Shown piece by piece: positions 26,801 to 37,135 of a stretch of 64,000 bases of DNA (the stretch's first letter is position 1; each line of letters opens with the position of its first letter). Source of the DNA: Trichostrongylus colubriformis. Lineage: Eukaryota; Nematoda; Chromadorea; Rhabditida; Trichostrongylidae. The DNA lies in the NCBI GenBank assembly GCA_963978905.1, contig OZ022261.1, positions 21,759,686-21,823,685 on the forward strand, written 5' to 3'. Position numbers and translations under genes: made by a program. Under the pieces are notes generated by a model. That model was given only the letters and a program-made list of their open reading frames with translations. It was not told where the DNA came from and did no database searches.

Positions 26801-28461
26801 TACAAGCCTACCGTTGCTTTTCTTGAGACGGTCGGTAGCGGTAGACACTGAATTTGTTGAACGCAACTTTGAGATAATTTGCTTTTCAATAGGCGCTGAT
26901 TTAAATATTATTGAGCCAAGGAAGGGTGCAGGGGTAGGTTTCGATAGTGTGACATATATCAGCACGATTGTCGGGAAGCATGAGTGTTCTAGTCCTATCG
27001 AGTCCAAAGTTTCTGCCCAAAGCTGTGCATGCTGGTAACATCGGATTGGAGCATTTGTAAGCGCCTAAATCTCGGGTATGCGTTGCTAAGCTCTCGATTA
27101 GCTAGTAAGGGCGTAAGACACCACAAAACTGTTGATCCACGCTCACGAGCGTGTTTATTTATTTATTTCTTTTTGCTGTGAAAGTAATGATCATGTGAAA
27201 CTTCCGTGTTCCGTAGTAGTAACCACAGATGGTCCCCGTGTAAGTGGATCACTTGGCTCGTCAGACAATCTCTATTCTTTACCGAAGCGAATGGCACAAT
27301 GGTAGACAATAGTGGCCGCGTGAACACCGGCGTTTCTTTCAGCAGAGCGTCCACTGATTTACATGACAACGAGGAGTCTGAAGGCAGAATCCAATACGAT
27401 TGTAATGTCGCCCGATTTGCACTTGTATACTCGGCTGCTGCTCAGCGCACTTTACTTCACCCTCACTCCCCTTGTTGTGAATATTTGCGTCGCCATATAT
27501 CAGTAACTATGCCACTTGATGAAAAACCGATTCGGCGTCCGACGTGTTAAACAATTGCCTAACGGCTCTGATAATACACCTGCCGACGGATAATTGAAAC
27601 CATGAAAGTCATTGCATAGAACGGAAGGAGTCGATCAAGTTGGTCTCACGGAACAAAGATGAAAAGGCATTGATATTGTGTACCAACTTGATCCTTATTC
27701 CTAGTGATAAGAACTTCGTTACGTCAGAATTTATGAAGTAGTGCCAGGAGCTGGTGCAAAAATCTATGGGAAGGAGAGGAACTTGTGAAGTTTCTTGAGA
27801 CTTATTTAAGAAAAAACTTTATAATGGAAAGACGCTAAACTTTTCGCGGTGGCTCGTCGAATTCGTCATTGATTGGTCGCGAGTCAATCTTCAAGTATAA
27901 GTGTAAAAATTAATTACAAAATGAAACGAAACAATGAATTCTGAGATGTAAACAAAAACTTCCTGACTTTTCCATTTATAGGGATGTACAAAAAAAAAGC
28001 ATCAGTTGACACTAAACGTGACACAACCTTTCCTTACCTAACCCTCAGATTTGACCCGACCTCGGTAAGCTCCTAAGTCACTCGCCGGACTGCAGGCTAC
28101 TTGGAACACATTGTATTTTTAGTACCCATTTCATACATCAGTCTATTAAAGGCAAATCAATGTATAAGATTACCTATAAATCATTTGTGTCAAAGAAAAT
28201 AACATTTCGAATCGACCATGCACGTATACTTGATAGTACAGCTTTGATTACCTAATTCAGAGTTACTCCAACTACAATATGGGTTGGAAGATTCATGTGG
28301 TGAATGAATTCCCCACAACTATCACTGATATCAAGGAAGAGCCGTATGTTTATGAGCAATGGCTGCAAACGCAGTCCGTTCAAGCACCGCATACATCATC
28401 TTCATCGATACTCAGCCTCAGTTGTGCACTACTATTGCTCATCATTTCGTGGCTGTTCTGA
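17823..28461 (+). CDS. Skeletor/Knickkopf-family DM13 protein, GPI-anchored, 518 aa
   Basis: Fourteen exons join in frame: 17823-17865, 18244-18399, 19972-20044, 20100-20211, 20295-20377, 20449-20537, 20609-20696, 22970-23156, 24075-24191, 24246-24340, 24569-24674, 25267-25336, 26183-26319, 28261-28461 (stop TAG). All introns are GT..AG; the 24,246 acceptor (TTTAAG) is weak. Residues 1-17 form a short signal peptide; an in-frame ATG at 17,802 would add seven charged residues. DM13 domain 1 spans about 28-135 (GTFIGELPN, LYFWMD, ITPLGKYENAEQVVLTLPG). DM13 domain 2 spans about 149-260 (ADKAP, GYFFVGRG, VDWLAIYCYKFRVDFGHV). Residues 308-470 match the C-terminal Skeletor/Knickkopf module (GGKKGY, YVWYVNG, YTFIVEGG, GRLCLW, TPDTLYY, GWKIHVV). 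Residues 497-518 (SSSS plus a hydrophobic tail) look like a GPI signal. NxS/T sites lie at N50, N58, N263 and N301. The DOMON domain usual between DM13 and the C-terminal module is not seen. Insect relatives organise chitin/cuticle at the cell surface; the same role here is inferred. Confidence 0.92.
18455..19971. other. intron 2 of the Skeletor-like gene
   Basis: The intron runs 18,400-19,971 between the two halves of the first DM13 domain. Open frames inside it (such as 18,639-18,878 and 19,434-19,622) carry no domain signal and are not flanked by matching splice phases. I see no nested gene or complete transposon. Confidence 0.7.
20697..22969. other. intron 7 of the Skeletor-like gene
   Basis: This 2.27-kb intron splits the second DM13 domain. 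It contains a short tandem of AGATATCGTCT (about 22,200-22,222) followed by an (AAAT)n run near 22,238. That pairing resembles the 3' tail of a truncated non-LTR element, though no coding part is recognisable. No exon-like segment with matching phase was found. Confidence 0.55.
26320..28260. other. intron 13 of the Skeletor-like gene, repeat-bearing
   Basis: This 1.94-kb intron precedes the terminal exon. It contains a poly-G tract at 26,365 and a (TTTA)n run near 27,150. A 345-base open stretch at 27,206-27,550 is also open in part on the other strand. The A/T repeat with adjoining open stretch could be an old retroposed insertion in minus orientation, but no transposon protein can be named. 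Confidence 0.5.
26365..26375. repeat. poly-G tract, 11 bases
   Basis: An uninterrupted run of 11 G lies inside the last intron of the Skeletor-like gene. Confidence 0.95.
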
Positions 28462-30089
28462 GATTGTTGCCCCGATCTCGAAGCGGGTGTTCTAGCCAGA
28501 ACTTTTGTTCTTTCACTGAATTATGGGGGTTTACATTGAGCTCTCAGTTTCTCTGTCTAATCCATCACGATTATATCTGCTGTGTATGTGTGTATTCATA
28601 TCCTGCGACGCAGCCGTGCTGCACACGCACGCATCCGTATGGAGGCTCGGCGATCATTGGTTGGCCGGCCTGAACAAGTGACATATTGATCGCGAAGCCT
28701 ACGTCGCGAATGTGATGCGTGTGTCGTGCGGGTGGATCGCAGAGTATGAATGCAATCTGTACGTTTTGTTGATGCGAGTTTGTTATGTTCTAGTTCATTG
28801 ACGCCGATGTGTTTCACTTAAGGAACTTCACTGCTGGAGCAACGACTCTTTCTTTAAATTTTTATCGCAAGTTCATTCATTCATTTTCTTTCTATATCTT
28901 CGTAGTGTCATAATGGTATTTTACATTTACTGTTAGCTAGTAAAATGTAATGTGATGTATGTGAAGAGTTTCGTAAGTGTAGCTAGCTTGATTGCGTATT
29001 TCTTTGTACACATTTTCTTTTTTTCACAAATGGCTCATTCCACCTATTATTTTGCGAGCAAAAAAGGTTCAACGGTGATGTCATTATTGCTGCTGTATGA
29101 GAATATCCCAGGTTTTCTTTTGCATTTCACATGTTCTTACTTCTGCACTAGGATCGACTACAGTGATAATAGTGATGCCGCTCGTTAATGCATAAAAAAT
29201 TCTACTACACTACATGTATTTGATAATCGCATTCTGCGCAGGGTCGAGCGTGGCGTCTACGAAATTCGCAAAACACAGCACCCTTACCCCCCTCTCCAAG
29301 GGAGGGCTTCATACGAAGCTTCCCCTACTCCCCTACTCCTGATTCCACTATTTCTGTGATTTCTACCCATCTAATGCGCTTCATCAAGAAAATGAAGAGC
29401 CTACGGTAAAAAAAAAACGCTCTGCGACCAAACTCCTGACAAAGTAAGAGAAATAAGAACCTAACAAACCTAAGCACTTCTATTCGGAGACAAAAGCGTC
29501 CAAGAGAAGTGAGAACCTGGGAAGTTCAATACTTATATTCCGGAACGAAGGCGTCGCCAACCATGAGTAATGTGCTTCCTCTAATGGTAAAGGATAAGCT
29601 CAAAAGACATGTAGGTTGTGCGGCAAGGATAAAGAATGAATAAAAACAACGATGGAAAAGTTAGAAAGCAAATAGGAGTCGTGTACATTGTTGTACCTAG
29701 TGCGCTCCACTACGATCGCCGCGTCGCTATTACGGTAGCGATGCGGCGACCACGATGGTGCGCGGCATTTTCTCAACAAGAAATTTGAGCACTTTGAATG
29801 CCCGTAGCCTCATTCAAACTCAGTCTTTCGGAGTACTGTAAACTGTTTCTTCAATGACTTTCTTAGACCAATCTACTGGCCGCTTGGTTCTCCTAGTGGT
29901 TGTGTAGTTCCCTATAAGGAAATACAGCGGGGAAAGTTTTGAAAAATTTCGAAGTGTTCCACTTTAAAAGGTCGTAACCTTCTTAATTAACCTTATGAGT
30001 GCAGCTCTGTCGTCCCGGCTCTGCGAGGTCGCCGCTTTCCAATGACTAGTACTTGAACTACATCTCATTCCTAAAATGAATGAATCTAT
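28462..30089. other. intergenic, 3' side of the Skeletor-like gene
   Basis: The 3' UTR of the upstream gene must begin here. The first AATAAA I see on the plus strand is at 29,639-29,644, which would give an unusually long UTR, so an unconventional nearer signal is likely. A hairpin at 29,701-29,765 is listed separately. No coding gene is supported. Confidence 0.5.
29701..29765. repeat. GC-rich imperfect hairpin
   Basis: Arms of about 29-30 bases surround the 6-base loop TTACGG at 29,730-29,735. The inner stem pairs CGCCGCGTCGCTA with TAGCGATGCGGCG with one mismatch, and outer pairing is partial. It is the footprint of a small foldback element. Confidence 0.8.
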
Positions 30090-30581
30090 TTAAAAGGAAC
30101 CAGTCGAGAAACTTTTTAAAATCAAAATGGCGAGATCTTCCCTCAAATCTTTGGAAAGTGATCCATTGTTTCCGTAATGCCTCCAGTACACATCTTTTGC
30201 TCTCAAAAGTCTAATGGGATGGCGGCTTACATCAGCTGGCCTCGCTGCAGGATGCGCCATGCATGAGGACCATTCACCCACATTCTCAGTTAATACAAAC
30301 TTTTTCCGGTCCGCATAGTGGCTCGCTAGCACCAGATCACGTACCTGCAGTCGTAGCAAGATATGATAGAAGTCTATATTAGCTAATTTTTTGTTTTCAT
30401 CCCATGTTTTTGAGTATGCTTTCACGCTGGTACCCTTGGATAGATACTGCTTCCCACGGCTATTCGATGTTTCGGAGGTCTCTCTGTACGTGGTTTCGGT
30501 GCCAGTGAACTCAAAAGGGCTATAAGGAGTATTGGCGTCGGGCGGCTTAGTTGTGGATGGCGCCATGCATGAGAATTCCAT
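30090..30581 (-). CDS. unidentified open reading frame or first exon, 163 aa
   Basis: This is the longest open frame on the minus strand (163 codons). Its ATG sits in a good context (GGCGATGG). A strong donor, CTGCAG followed by GTACGT, lies after about 78 codons, so the segment 30,581 down to about 30,348 could be a first exon ending in HILLRLQ. The first part is rich in Thr, Ser and Lys, with no signal peptide, membrane segment or known motif. Two regions begin with the same 13 bases (TCATGCATGGCGC), giving CMAP and CMAH, which hints at repeat-derived sequence. No downstream exon could be matched. It may be a lineage-specific gene, a pseudogene or repeat sequence. Confidence 0.25.
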   Translation of the reverse strand: MEFSCMAPSTTKPPDANTPYSPFEFTGTETTYRETSETSNSRGKQYLSKGTSVKAYSKTWDENKKLANIDFYHILLRLQVRDLVLASHYADRKKFVLTENVGEWSSCMAHPAARPADVSRHPIRLLRAKDVYWRHYGNNGSLSKDLREDLAILILKSFSTGSF

Positions 30582-30621
30582 CGCCGACCCGTCAGGTCAA
30601 AGGGTACACCATTACAGTGGT

Positions 30622-30745
30622 CCTCTTGGAATTGTGAACTATGAACAAGGCATCAAGTATCAACCTCGCACCACAGCATAATTTGTGAGCGTTTGGTTGC
30701 AGAAGCTTGACACCTTGTTCACAGCCCACAATTCCAAGAAGACAA
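30622..30745. repeat. long imperfect inverted repeat
   Basis: The left arm CTTGGAATTGTGAACTATGA is mirrored by TCACAGCCCACAATTCCAAG on the right. CAAGGCATCAAG/CTTGACACCTTG and CAACC/GGTTG continue the pairing inward. The arms are about 38-45 bases with a core of about 35 bases. It lies immediately upstream of the 30,090-30,581 open frame on the minus strand. Confidence 0.8.
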
Positions 30746-30899
30746 AGGAGCCGGCCCAGCCTCGGACTCTGGCTATCTTTTGCATTGTCCATGCGCTCTC
30801 CTCTCTACAGTATCGTCTTAAGTGCCTGGTTATTGAGTTTTACCTTGTCTCCTGTTTGTGGGGTGCTGCTTTCTGTTCCTTCGAGTTTTTTTGAGTGAA

Positions 30900-33510
30900 G
30901 ATTAAATTGAATATTAGTTCTGGATTTGAACTCGGTTAGTCAGATCCATCACATCTCCCAAGGCCTGACCCTGATTCTGCGACAACGAGAGTCCATTTGA
31001 ATAGCTGTGCCAGGTGATGCTGGGGTGGTTTTCATCAACACGGCGTATGTCTTTGATCATAACTTTATCAATTGTTCACGATTGATGAAACGGCTGGTCG
31101 ACACTGCCCACTGCGCGAAATAGCAATTTGAAAAAAACTCAGAGCACCACTGAGGACAAAGAAGTGAAATTAGTTGTCCCCATTTTTTGTACGATTCTTT
31201 TGGTAGTGATAGTCGCATAATTCAATTTTGCGTGCACGGTTAATTTCACCAGTGATCGTTCTGCAATAAAAAAATTGGTTCAAAACAAGCGTATAAACTT
31301 GGCCATCTAAAAGCATCTCAATAATATCTAAATAAAGGCCATTCGATGTCCTTGATGTCTTTGAAGAGAAGTCGCTCGGTTTTTCAAAAAATTCCTGTTT
31401 CATGCTTTTGGTGTATTCATCTCGCACTTGTGACCGTAAAACGGCTTCTCAAGTGTTCAGGGCATGCTTTGCTGAATTGCGTTGTCGTGCAGTCTTTGAA
31501 ATGACTGACGATTCCCCGTTGCTATTGGAAAAGTCGAATGAATTGTGCATATAATTCTGAAACTCTATAGTTAGATAGAGACAAAAAGATCAAAAGTTAA
31601 TTTTGTTTTGTTCTAGACATTATTCTGTGCAATACTGCCCTTCTGCTGTGTTTTAGAGAATCAAGGATAGCAACGGCCCCGGAATTCCATGGAAGTAGAG
31701 ATTTCCGGAAAACAGTCAACGGAAGGTCGCGTGACACCTTAAAATCCTGGGGTGTGTATCAAAACTGTCCAACATGTCCTTGTGTGAATTGCCCAAATGC
31801 CAAGATGATCGCGAGGATTTCACCGCGCGAGACGCTATGACTTAGCGGAGAGATATCCCAGATCCTTGTCACGCATTTCTACCCAGTCGCTAGAGAGCAG
31901 GCGGTCGAAGCGAACAAGTCGTCATTCCATGGTGGTTCCCTTCTGAGCTCATATCTAGCAATAAAGGTGCGGTATAGCTCACACGATTGTGCGGTGAGCC
32001 ATCCGGGGAAGGAGCAGACAGGAGTGAAAATGAGCACAGCTCGTGCTCGAGTTTCGGAACTTCAAGCGGCATGACATATCTTGTACCAGCTGAGCTGAAT
32101 AAATGACCAAGTTCAGAACCACGTACGAAAAGGAGGAGTCTCTGTCCCTTCGTTTAATATATTGCTGCCAACGTGTATATCGAAACACAAATACGCCTAC
32201 GCCGGGTTAGTTCTGCATCCTCAAAAGCTAGCTACTTGGCCAGCTACCTTGGAAAGGTGAGCGTCTGAAAAGCGCATTCGATTTATATCCAGAAAACCAG
32301 CAGCATTCAAATGCCATTGGTCCCTTTTTTTTTGTACCCTCCCGGCTACATTTGGCACATGCTACAAAACAACGATCAATGCGAATTTAAATCCTAATTG
32401 TAGCGCGCCGGCTGAGAAGATGATGCTATGAAGCAGCAAAGTGGCGGAATAATCTGAAAAAAATGTGAGCGAGCAAGAAAAAAAAAACCCATGCAAGAAA
32501 TCACCAAAATAACCCGGTGTGGCAGGTTCTTTGCCACGACCTGGCGAGTTTTTATTGTGCTTAAAAAGCATAGCATCCTTAGGACACGTTCGTAGGGAAC
32601 GGGAGGAAACCGTGAGGTCAGGTGGGGAAGACAAATTTTGCCGAGTGCTTTAAAGATTATCACATTCTTTCAGACAAAACGGCGATAAATTTTCTTCAGA
32701 TAAGACCCCTTTCCGAGCTGCTATCAAATCGAAAAGCCCTCCCCATTTTAAAACTTTTATAAAGCAAGAGGAGAGCTTGAGAAGCTATGCCAAATCAAAC
32801 AAAATAATATATAAATAACAAATAATTATGGAAAATCGGTGAAAACTCCTTTCCAGCCAAATTCAACCATCACTGCATGCTCAGCCTTGATGTAGAAGCC
32901 AAAAAAGCACCTCTAGTAGCTTAAAGACACCGTAAGGGAGTAATTTTGGCTTACGGTAGAACAGACGTAGTGTGGACGAGTTCAAGTGGCCGCCATTGCA
33001 CAAACTCGCCAATTTGACGCCTTGGCATGGTGCCAAGAGAAGATGTTTCCATTATAAAGTTGTTCATTCCTTTTACCTTCTCCTTTGTTCTTTCTTATAT
33101 TGTTTCTAGATGTACTTACATGAATGTTAATGTATTTGGGAATGGCCGCTCCACTGCGCTGGGAGTCAGGTGCTACAACTAAAGTTGGCCCGCGGCCGTC
33201 TCCTACAGCGGACAACTCGGAACGCCAGTGCGATGATGCGAATGAGGCGCGAATACACACCGCAGCGACGCACTTTTGAGTTCGGGTTTTTTCACCGATT
33301 ATCGCTTCTAACCTTCTGCGTTCGTTACGAAATGCTCATTTCTTTGTATTTTTCTCTTGTTTCGGACCCCCTTCCGGTTCCTTTAATAATCTGATTTTCA
33401 AAAAGGGTAAGGCCTCGAAAGTTCAGTAACTAATAAGTCCAAGTATTAATCAGAAAGCTTCGCAAAAGTTCGCGCAAGTTTTAGGACTAGGTCCAGGTGC
33501 TGCGTTGTTG
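30900..33510. other. intergenic, nothing recognised
   Basis: Open frames here (31,170-31,427, 32,362-32,663 and 32,982-33,260, all minus strand) overlap each other or low-complexity stretches and show no family motif or convincing splice context. Confidence 0.5.
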
Positions 33511-33737
33511 GGACAGATTTATGCAACGCGACGTTCAGCGTGCGATGCGATGCGTGCGAGACATAAGCGATTTATACGCGCAGCTGGGTCCTGTGGCGAT
33601 TACAGTGACCTTCCCCCGAAATCAGGCGCATGACAGCAACAGGACCCTACTCAGCTATATGTAGCACCCTCAGCTTCGGACGCATTGGGTCGCACGCCGC
33701 GCGTCGCATTGCGAAAATCTATCCTAATGGTACACAC
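33511..33737. repeat. foldback element with about 80-base arms
   Basis: The left arm (33,511-33,595) and right arm (about 33,640-33,725) are reverse complements with scattered mismatches. Examples are CAGATTT/AAATCT, GCAACGCGACG/CGTCGCATTGC, CGTGCGA/TCGCACG, ATGCGTGCGA/TCGGACGCAT and GGTCCTGT/ACAGGACC. The central spacer is about 44 bases. The right end continues into a TCCTAATGGTACACACC segment shared with copies near 8.36 and 63.05 kb, so this is a mobile or formerly mobile family. Confidence 0.75.
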
Positions 33738-34092
33738 CGGTCTGCCCAGGTACTCGGTGCGCACCTCCACAGTGCCTGGAATTCAATGAGTTGCCACAGC
33801 TGGCAATGGTTATTGTGTTTGCGTGAAGCCGTATAGCAGGCAAACTACGTAGTTCATATGGATGTCTAGCACAGTGAGGTATGAATAGAGCGAAGGTTCA
33901 ATTCCTCGAGTCAGTTCAAATGTTTGTTTTTGTTAAAAAAAACCCGATTTAATGGTTTTGGTCCTCCACAATTTGTGAGCAATTTTAGAGACGTTTCTTC
34001 ATACATAGTGCTTTGCTACACACAGTGGACCTTGAAAGCTCTCCACTTGATTATGGAAGTCCCTATACATTGCATTCCTTTACCTTCTTCAG

Positions 34093-35994
34093 GAATTGAT
34101 CACTTACGCTGAAGTCGGTATTCGCCCTTCCATGGTGGAGCAAGAGGAACCTACTCGACTCGTCGACGCGGCTCGCCAGCATTTTAAGAGACACACTGAA
34201 GTATAAAATTCGGAATCACAGCATCCACTCCTGTACATCACATCCATCCTCCCCTGTAGGAATGAGCATCAGAAAGGTGTGGCGACTCCTTGGCTTTACT
34301 TTTTGATTTTCTGTACTCTCTATCCAAACAAATACTCTTGGCGACAACTGTGTGTTTCGTTTTTTCCCGGTCCCCTATTGGATGTTTTCTCTGCTGAACT
34401 TCCTTTTCGTGATCTTCATGAATCAAGCTCTCGATGTTCCTTGCAGTCGTAGTGCAGTGGCTACAAGAGGCTGCTCACGAGGATTCAGACCGACTCACCA
34501 ACCCTTTAATTCTTCGCAGTCGAATTAATTGGTGTCATTAATGCCGGCAAGGGCGAATATCTTGAGTTGGACACCGACTAGCTCCCGCACGTCATCTTCA
34601 GTGGTGAGCTACCCGCAAGGTCAAACATAGTTTGAAGAATCGTCATGAAACGGGGGGGGGGGGGGGAGGTCGCATCCAACAAGCACATTCCTCAAGAATC
34701 CTAAGGGTGCCGACGTTGGAAAAATGATGTGGATGGTTTTCAAAATGCGTGATTATCGATCTGGATCGGCTTTGGAGACCACTTTAGCATGCCACATCAC
34801 TTGTAGTATTAGTCATGGGGAAGGGGTCGTATCAACAGGGAAGGAGGAGGGTGGTATTCTTTAGAAAAAAATCCTCAGCGCAAGGCTTGATCCTGGGTAC
34901 GCAGCCGAATTCATCGAGGAATACATCATGTATCTCGGGAGAGTTTTTTCAGCTGTGTGGTGTTTCCTTTGAGCTGTTATCCCCAGCATCAGAATCGAGT
35001 AATTCTATTGTTAGCTACTTTGCAGTTCTCGTGTTCAACAATGCCACTCAATCACTGGCAGGTGGTGAAGCAGTCCTATCCAATTGTTAATAATTGATGA
35101 CTAATGTTGAACGACTATTGAAGTGAGATGTGGCTTGTGAGTTTAAGAGCTTTCACATCGAAAAATCAGCATAATTTTTGTGTAATCGTGTGCCATCAGA
35201 TAAATAAACTTTGACCCGATATTACTACCAAATGAATCATTCTCCTGTTAAACTTTCCCCCTGTATCTATGGAAGTTTTAAAGTTGCCATGACGGTCCAA
35301 CCATGTTTCTGCAGATGAGTCATCTGATGGCCGCTGTTCCCTGTGTACTTGGTCCTTTCGGTCCACATTCAATAGAATCAGATCTGAGCTGACGTGTAAT
35401 CAACGATGTTTATGGAAAACGTATAGAATATACACCTCAGACTTCATTATACGTGATTGTTGCAGGCAGAGTATGCTAATAACGGAACACCGACAATGGC
35501 CAGCACATGTAGGAGAGAATATAGCAGCGATCACCTACGAATCATCGTTTATTATCGAGAATTTTTAGGAATACGGGAAGGATTTTCCAAAAACTGCTTG
35601 ATCCTAGTGATAGTTTTTGGGATTGGAAACTATTTCTTGAACATTCGATGACTTGCTTTTAATTTTCGGGTTTTTGCTCATATCATTCTGGTAACCAACA
35701 ACACTTCTTACGTTCTCATTTGAGGAACTCTATATGTAGTACCCTCAACAGCTCTACGATCGCAACAAAGTCGAAGGTGTGCGCCAGAACTTAAGATTAA
35801 GGTTAGTTTACGCGAAGAAGCGACGGCCACTCCGTTCATTTCAAGACCACTTCATAGAGGAACTCACTTGCCTCTCACGCTGACAGTATTTTCCTGGCGA
35901 AGTGATTCAGCCAGAGTGTCCTGACGTACAGCCCAATGCCGCTATCAGAATTGAAGTCATGCCAGGAGAATCTTTTCAGTTTCAGTCAGCATGA
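34093..35994 (+). pseudogene. unidentified cluster of exon-like segments (gene or pseudogene)
   Basis: Several plus-strand segments look like exons. Segment 34,093-34,200 is 36 codons, opens after CTTCTTCAG, ends at GTATAA, and encodes an acidic/helical peptide including RPSMVEQEEPTRLVDAARQH. Segment 34,458-34,530 (after GTGCAG) continues in phase with WLQEAAHEDSDRLTNP. About 34,969-35,074 and 35,316-35,400 are phase-compatible across a GCAG/GTGGTG donor and a TTTCTGCAG acceptor. Segment 35,887-35,994 (after CACGCTGACAG) has 35 codons and a TGA, beginning YFPGEVIQPECPD. I could not join all of them in one frame or recognise a family. An in-frame TAG interrupts one candidate at 34,578. Options are a divergent small gene, a decayed gene, or chance. 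A 15-G tract at 34,652 lies between the segments. Confidence 0.3.
34652..34666. repeat. poly-G tract, 15 bases
   Basis: This is an uninterrupted run of 15 G on the plus strand, among the longest homopolymers in the window. Confidence 0.95.
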
Positions 35995-36697
35995 AAAATA
36001 TTAATGGGTCGAAGTTCAAACTAGGCAGGCCTTCGAGTGATTCCTACAGCCTAACATGGCTTAGGGCGTGGCTTACGCTTGTCGTAGGAAGGTATATCGT
36101 GTCTAAATTTCTCTTGAACAGAGTTGCCCATCCTGATCATCCCCTTGATCAGCGCTACGAAAATCTGTGAACTTATGGCTGCTCTTTACATATTAATTGG
36201 AAATCTGAAAATTGTAGTCAATGTCAAATCTCCATGAAACTTTCGGTATTTTTGTGAACATATGTGTTTCTGTTTATGGTTGCGCTGATAGTGTCCTAAG
36301 CTAAGATAACAATGGGGAGAATAGCTGGCAGCAGATTATTGATCAAGAAAGCGATTCGTGCAAGCGCTATTCTATAAAGCAGCTCTAGAGCGATTCGAAA
36401 CTACTCTGTCGTCTTAAAGTATTCCTTCTGAGTGAGCTCCATCATCTCGGATGTGTCGCTCCCAGGCTGGGTCATGCCAGCCCATTCAACACCAAGACAC
36501 GATTAGTGTGGTGCGGTGACCCCCTGGAATCCTGGATTCGAGTGTCCTGGAATGCACGCTGTTGTTGCAACGGTTGTTTTCTTTCGTAAATATGGTTACA
36601 ACCTTAGGTCACCCTGCAACATTTCTGGAATCACCGTGCACGGTGTGACTTTCTAGGATGTTCCGTTCAAAAGAGTGAGAAGGCTGATGTCCAGCAG

Positions 36698-37135
36698 ATG
36701 CTCACGTTACTCAGTGAGGGGACCACATCAACATCTTATTTCGTTCATATGGTTGAGAAAGTTCTCCTCGCCCGGGAAGTACGAAATCCATTCCACCAGG
36801 ATTCTTATAGAGGAGTCCTCGAGCTGGGGATAAATCAGGGTTTCCCATTTCAAATTCTTCAGCACCTAATTGTTCTTATCCAGCGGTCACGGCAAATGAA
36901 TACAAATAAAGAGCGCGATATTCTTCTGCTCTCATATAAAACACATTCGAAGAAATACACGATTTACCGTTGCGAAAATACCACTTGGGAAATGAGAAAC
37001 TTTTACTATGGGAACATTTTTTACAGTACTGCTTTGTACCAAGCTCTTCTTCCATCATTTCCATTAACCTTAGTAATATTGTTAGGTGATAACAGAATTA
37101 AGGAATCGGGACCTGATGGCGTCTTCCAGCAATGA
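36698..37135 (+). CDS. unidentified 145-codon open frame
   Basis: The frame runs 438 bases and stays open in AT-rich sequence, which is longer than most chance frames here. The protein is rich in Tyr, Leu and Ile with two hydrophobic patches (near residues 50-64 and 113-132). No motif or family is recognised, and no splice partners were found. It could be a single exon, a decayed gene or chance. Confidence 0.2.
   Translation: MLTLLSEGTTSTSYFVHMVEKVLLAREVRNPFHQDSYRGVLELGINQGFPFQILQHLIVLIQRSRQMNTNKERDILLLSYKTHSKKYTIYRCENTTWEMRNFYYGNIFYSTALYQALLPSFPLTLVILLGDNRIKESGPDGVFQQ

Noticed and set aside
27163..27550. Overlapping open frames in the last intron of the Skeletor-like gene as a nested gene
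   Set aside because: Both strands are partly open and neither frame has a domain; together with the adjacent A/T tetranucleotide run this fits repeat-derived sequence better.
30900..30990. GTTCAAATCC B-box-like sequence on the minus strand
   Set aside because: Flanking bases cannot form a T-stem or an acceptor stem, so it is not a tRNA gene.
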